Assembly: GCA_018369555.1 (NCBI GenBank)
Contig: JAGZCC010000055.1
Coordinates: 1 to 16,179 of the forward strand
DNA from: Thomasclavelia spiroformis
GTDB taxonomy: Bacteria > Bacillota_I > Bacilli_A > Erysipelotrichales > Coprobacillaceae
Reading direction: 5' to 3'
DNA length: 16,179 nucleotides
Below the pieces are notes generated by a model. That model was not told the origin of the DNA and searched no databases. It was given only the letters and a program-made list of their open reading frames with translations. The position numbers were made by a program, and so were the translations under genes. The first letter of the stretch is position 1. Every line of letters begins with the position of its first letter. Below are positions 15,427-16,179 of this stretch, piece after piece.

Positions 15427-15486
15427 TTGCTAATTGGAAACGAACTAAAATGGAGAGCTTGCTAAGAAAAATGGACTTCTTGCTAA
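15427..15486. repeat. Three direct TTGCTAA repeats between integrase and tRNA
   Basis: TTGCTAA occurs at 15427-15433, 15459-15465 and 15480-15486 in the same orientation. The longer form TTGCTAATT occurs in the first and third. They lie between the integrase stop and the tRNA terminator, where arm-type integrase binding sites are often found. The rest of 15348-15495 shows no gene. Confidence 0.4.
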
Positions 15487-15495
15487 TTTGAGATT

Positions 15496-16013
15496 TTAGC
15501 CAGCCTTTTGAGCGGTAAGCAATGCGGCCAGGGTGCTTGCAAGCTCCAGGGATTTTTGGAGCTGTTCTACCAATGCCGCCAGGTCTAAGGTTTGTGCCTG
15601 AGGTTGTTCCGGCTCCTGGGGAGGCTTTACATTCCGCAGATCAGGATTAGCATAAAACGCGCTTTCAAACTTCTGGGCGTTGATCTTACGGTCCTCGTCA
15701 AGGATGTGTGCGTACACTTTTGTTATCATGTCAATTTCTGCATGGCCCGTATCTCCCTGAGTGGCTTTTAGATCGCCGTGATTGAGTTTCAGCTTATAAG
15801 TAGTGCTGGAATGTCTGAGAGAGTGGAACACCACATTAGGCAATCCGGCTTTTTCTTTCAGCAGAGAAAATTCTTTCTCAATAATCCGGTTCTCACATGC
15901 CCTGCCATTTGGCAAGGCAACCACTAAATCATAATCCTGGTATTCCTCACCGAGGAAGCTCTTTAGCTCATCCTGTGCTTTTTTCCATTCACGGAGGATA
16001 TAAGCTGCTACTA
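15496..16013 (-). pseudogene. C-terminal part of a tyrosine recombinase (integrase), cut by an IS
   Basis: The frame is open from about 16013 to the stop at 15496. It reads through the usual second half of a phage/ICE integrase: ILREWKKAQDELK, VVALPNGR, ENRIIEKEF, then HSLRH (catalytic His and second Arg), the conserved Gly-His in DTGHAEIDM, and the catalytic Tyr in VYAHI. A GTG at 15924 lies inside the domain and is not a natural start. The SAM-like N-terminal domain and the first catalytic Arg are missing because the sequence changes into an IS3-family end at about 16014. The segment is clearly richer in GC than the genes to the left, which indicates horizontal acquisition. It would have catalysed integration, probably at the tRNA-Arg, and should now be inactive. 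Confidence 0.9.
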
Positions 16014-16030
16014 TGTCAAGAAAAAGTACC

Positions 16031-16058
16031 AGTTAAATAGAAATTTTTCTATTTAACT
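16031..16058. terminator. Perfect palindromic hairpin at the IS end
   Basis: AGTTAAATAGAAA and its exact complement are separated by two bases, a 13-bp stem. It includes the stop codon of the transposase (16053-16055) and lies just inside the IS end. It could stop transcription across the IS boundary. Confidence 0.6.
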
Positions 16059-16179
16059 TCTACATTTGAAAAATTCTGACTCATAATTATTTGGACTCAT
16101 ATAACCGCAATGATTATGAATTCTTACTGTGTTATAAAATGTCTCAATATACTCAAATACTAATTGATATGTTTGTCTA
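16053..16179 (-). CDS. IS3-family transposase OrfB, C-terminal end (partial)
   Basis: The last 42 codons read QTYQLVFEYIETFYNTVRIH, then a Cys-Gly-Tyr-Met-Ser-Pro-Asn segment, then EFFK and a short basic end. This is the usual C-terminus of the rve integrase domain of IS3/IS150-type transposases (YIxxFYNxxRxHxxxGYxSPxxYE). The 5' part, with the DDE residues and OrfA, lies beyond the right edge, so integrity cannot be judged. The stop codon sits within the palindrome at the IS end. Confidence 0.88.
   Translation of the reverse strand, partial: RQTYQLVFEYIETFYNTVRIHNHCGYMSPNNYESEFFKCRS

Larger units (their letters stand above)
16014..16179 (-). mobile_element. End of an IS3-family insertion sequence, running off the right edge
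   Basis: The element seems to start with TGTCAAGAAAAAGTACC (16014-16030), directly after the point where the integrase frame breaks. TG termini fit IS3-family inverted repeats. The AT-rich composition contrasts with the integrase it interrupts. The other end and the target duplication are outside the window. Confidence 0.7.

Noticed and set aside
15496..15924. Integrase fragment as a complete small gene starting at GTG 15924
   Set aside because: The frame and the family similarity continue upstream of the GTG to the IS boundary, so the GTG is internal and the gene is a remnant.
1..16179. CRISPR array or defence system
   Set aside because: No regularly spaced repeats and no recognisable defence genes were seen in the window.

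Overview
The window reads as a low-GC, gut-type member of the Bacillota. It is very AT-rich, its ribosome binding sites are of the AGGAGG type, its promoters are SigA-like, and it carries a large LPXTG-like cell-wall-anchored glycan hydrolase. The style resembles Erysipelotrichales/Coprobacillaceae such as the Thomasclavelia (Clostridium) ramosa group. That placement is inferred from gene style, not from a marker gene. Every intact protein gene is on the minus strand, so the region is transcribed right to left. The plus strand carries only a tRNA, a probable structured RNA, a tRNA relic and a transposase relic.

Left part (1-7620), a glycan-foraging locus. A 1542-residue secreted GH20 beta-N-acetylhexosaminidase or lacto-N-biosidase-like enzyme (2586-7214) has three discoidin/CBM32-like modules, a LamG-like module, four FIVAR repeats and a VKTGD sorting signal. 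Next comes a PRD/BglG-Mga-type regulator (588-2462) that has lost the EIIB cysteine and the first PRD histidine. At the left edge is the 5' end of a second secreted protein (1-205), with an in-frame stop codon inside its signal peptide. Each unit appears to have its own promoter, and the first two have hairpin terminators.

Middle part (7627-12270), housekeeping. One operon is gpmI, a translationally coupled thioredoxin-like lipoprotein and a zinc-ribbon membrane protein, closed by a perfect terminator. Further upstream is a GNAT acetyltransferase - pgsA - unknown gene - small membrane protein operon with its own promoter and terminator. The 12271-12787 gap holds the C-terminal relic of a transposase followed by a hairpin.

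Right part (12788-16179). A cutC - AI-2E-type transporter pair is followed by about 740 bases without an intact protein gene. This stretch contains a candidate structured RNA of about 180 nt (14921-15100), a degenerate tRNA-Arg(CCU), and an intact tRNA-Arg(CCU) with its own terminator. Beyond the tRNA the base composition becomes clearly GC-richer. A tyrosine integrase there is cut off by an IS3-family element that runs off the window. This is the typical arrangement of a mobile element integrated at a tRNA gene and later damaged by an IS. The most unusual signals are the unexplained structured RNA beside the paired tRNA copies and the nonsense codon in the secreted protein gene.
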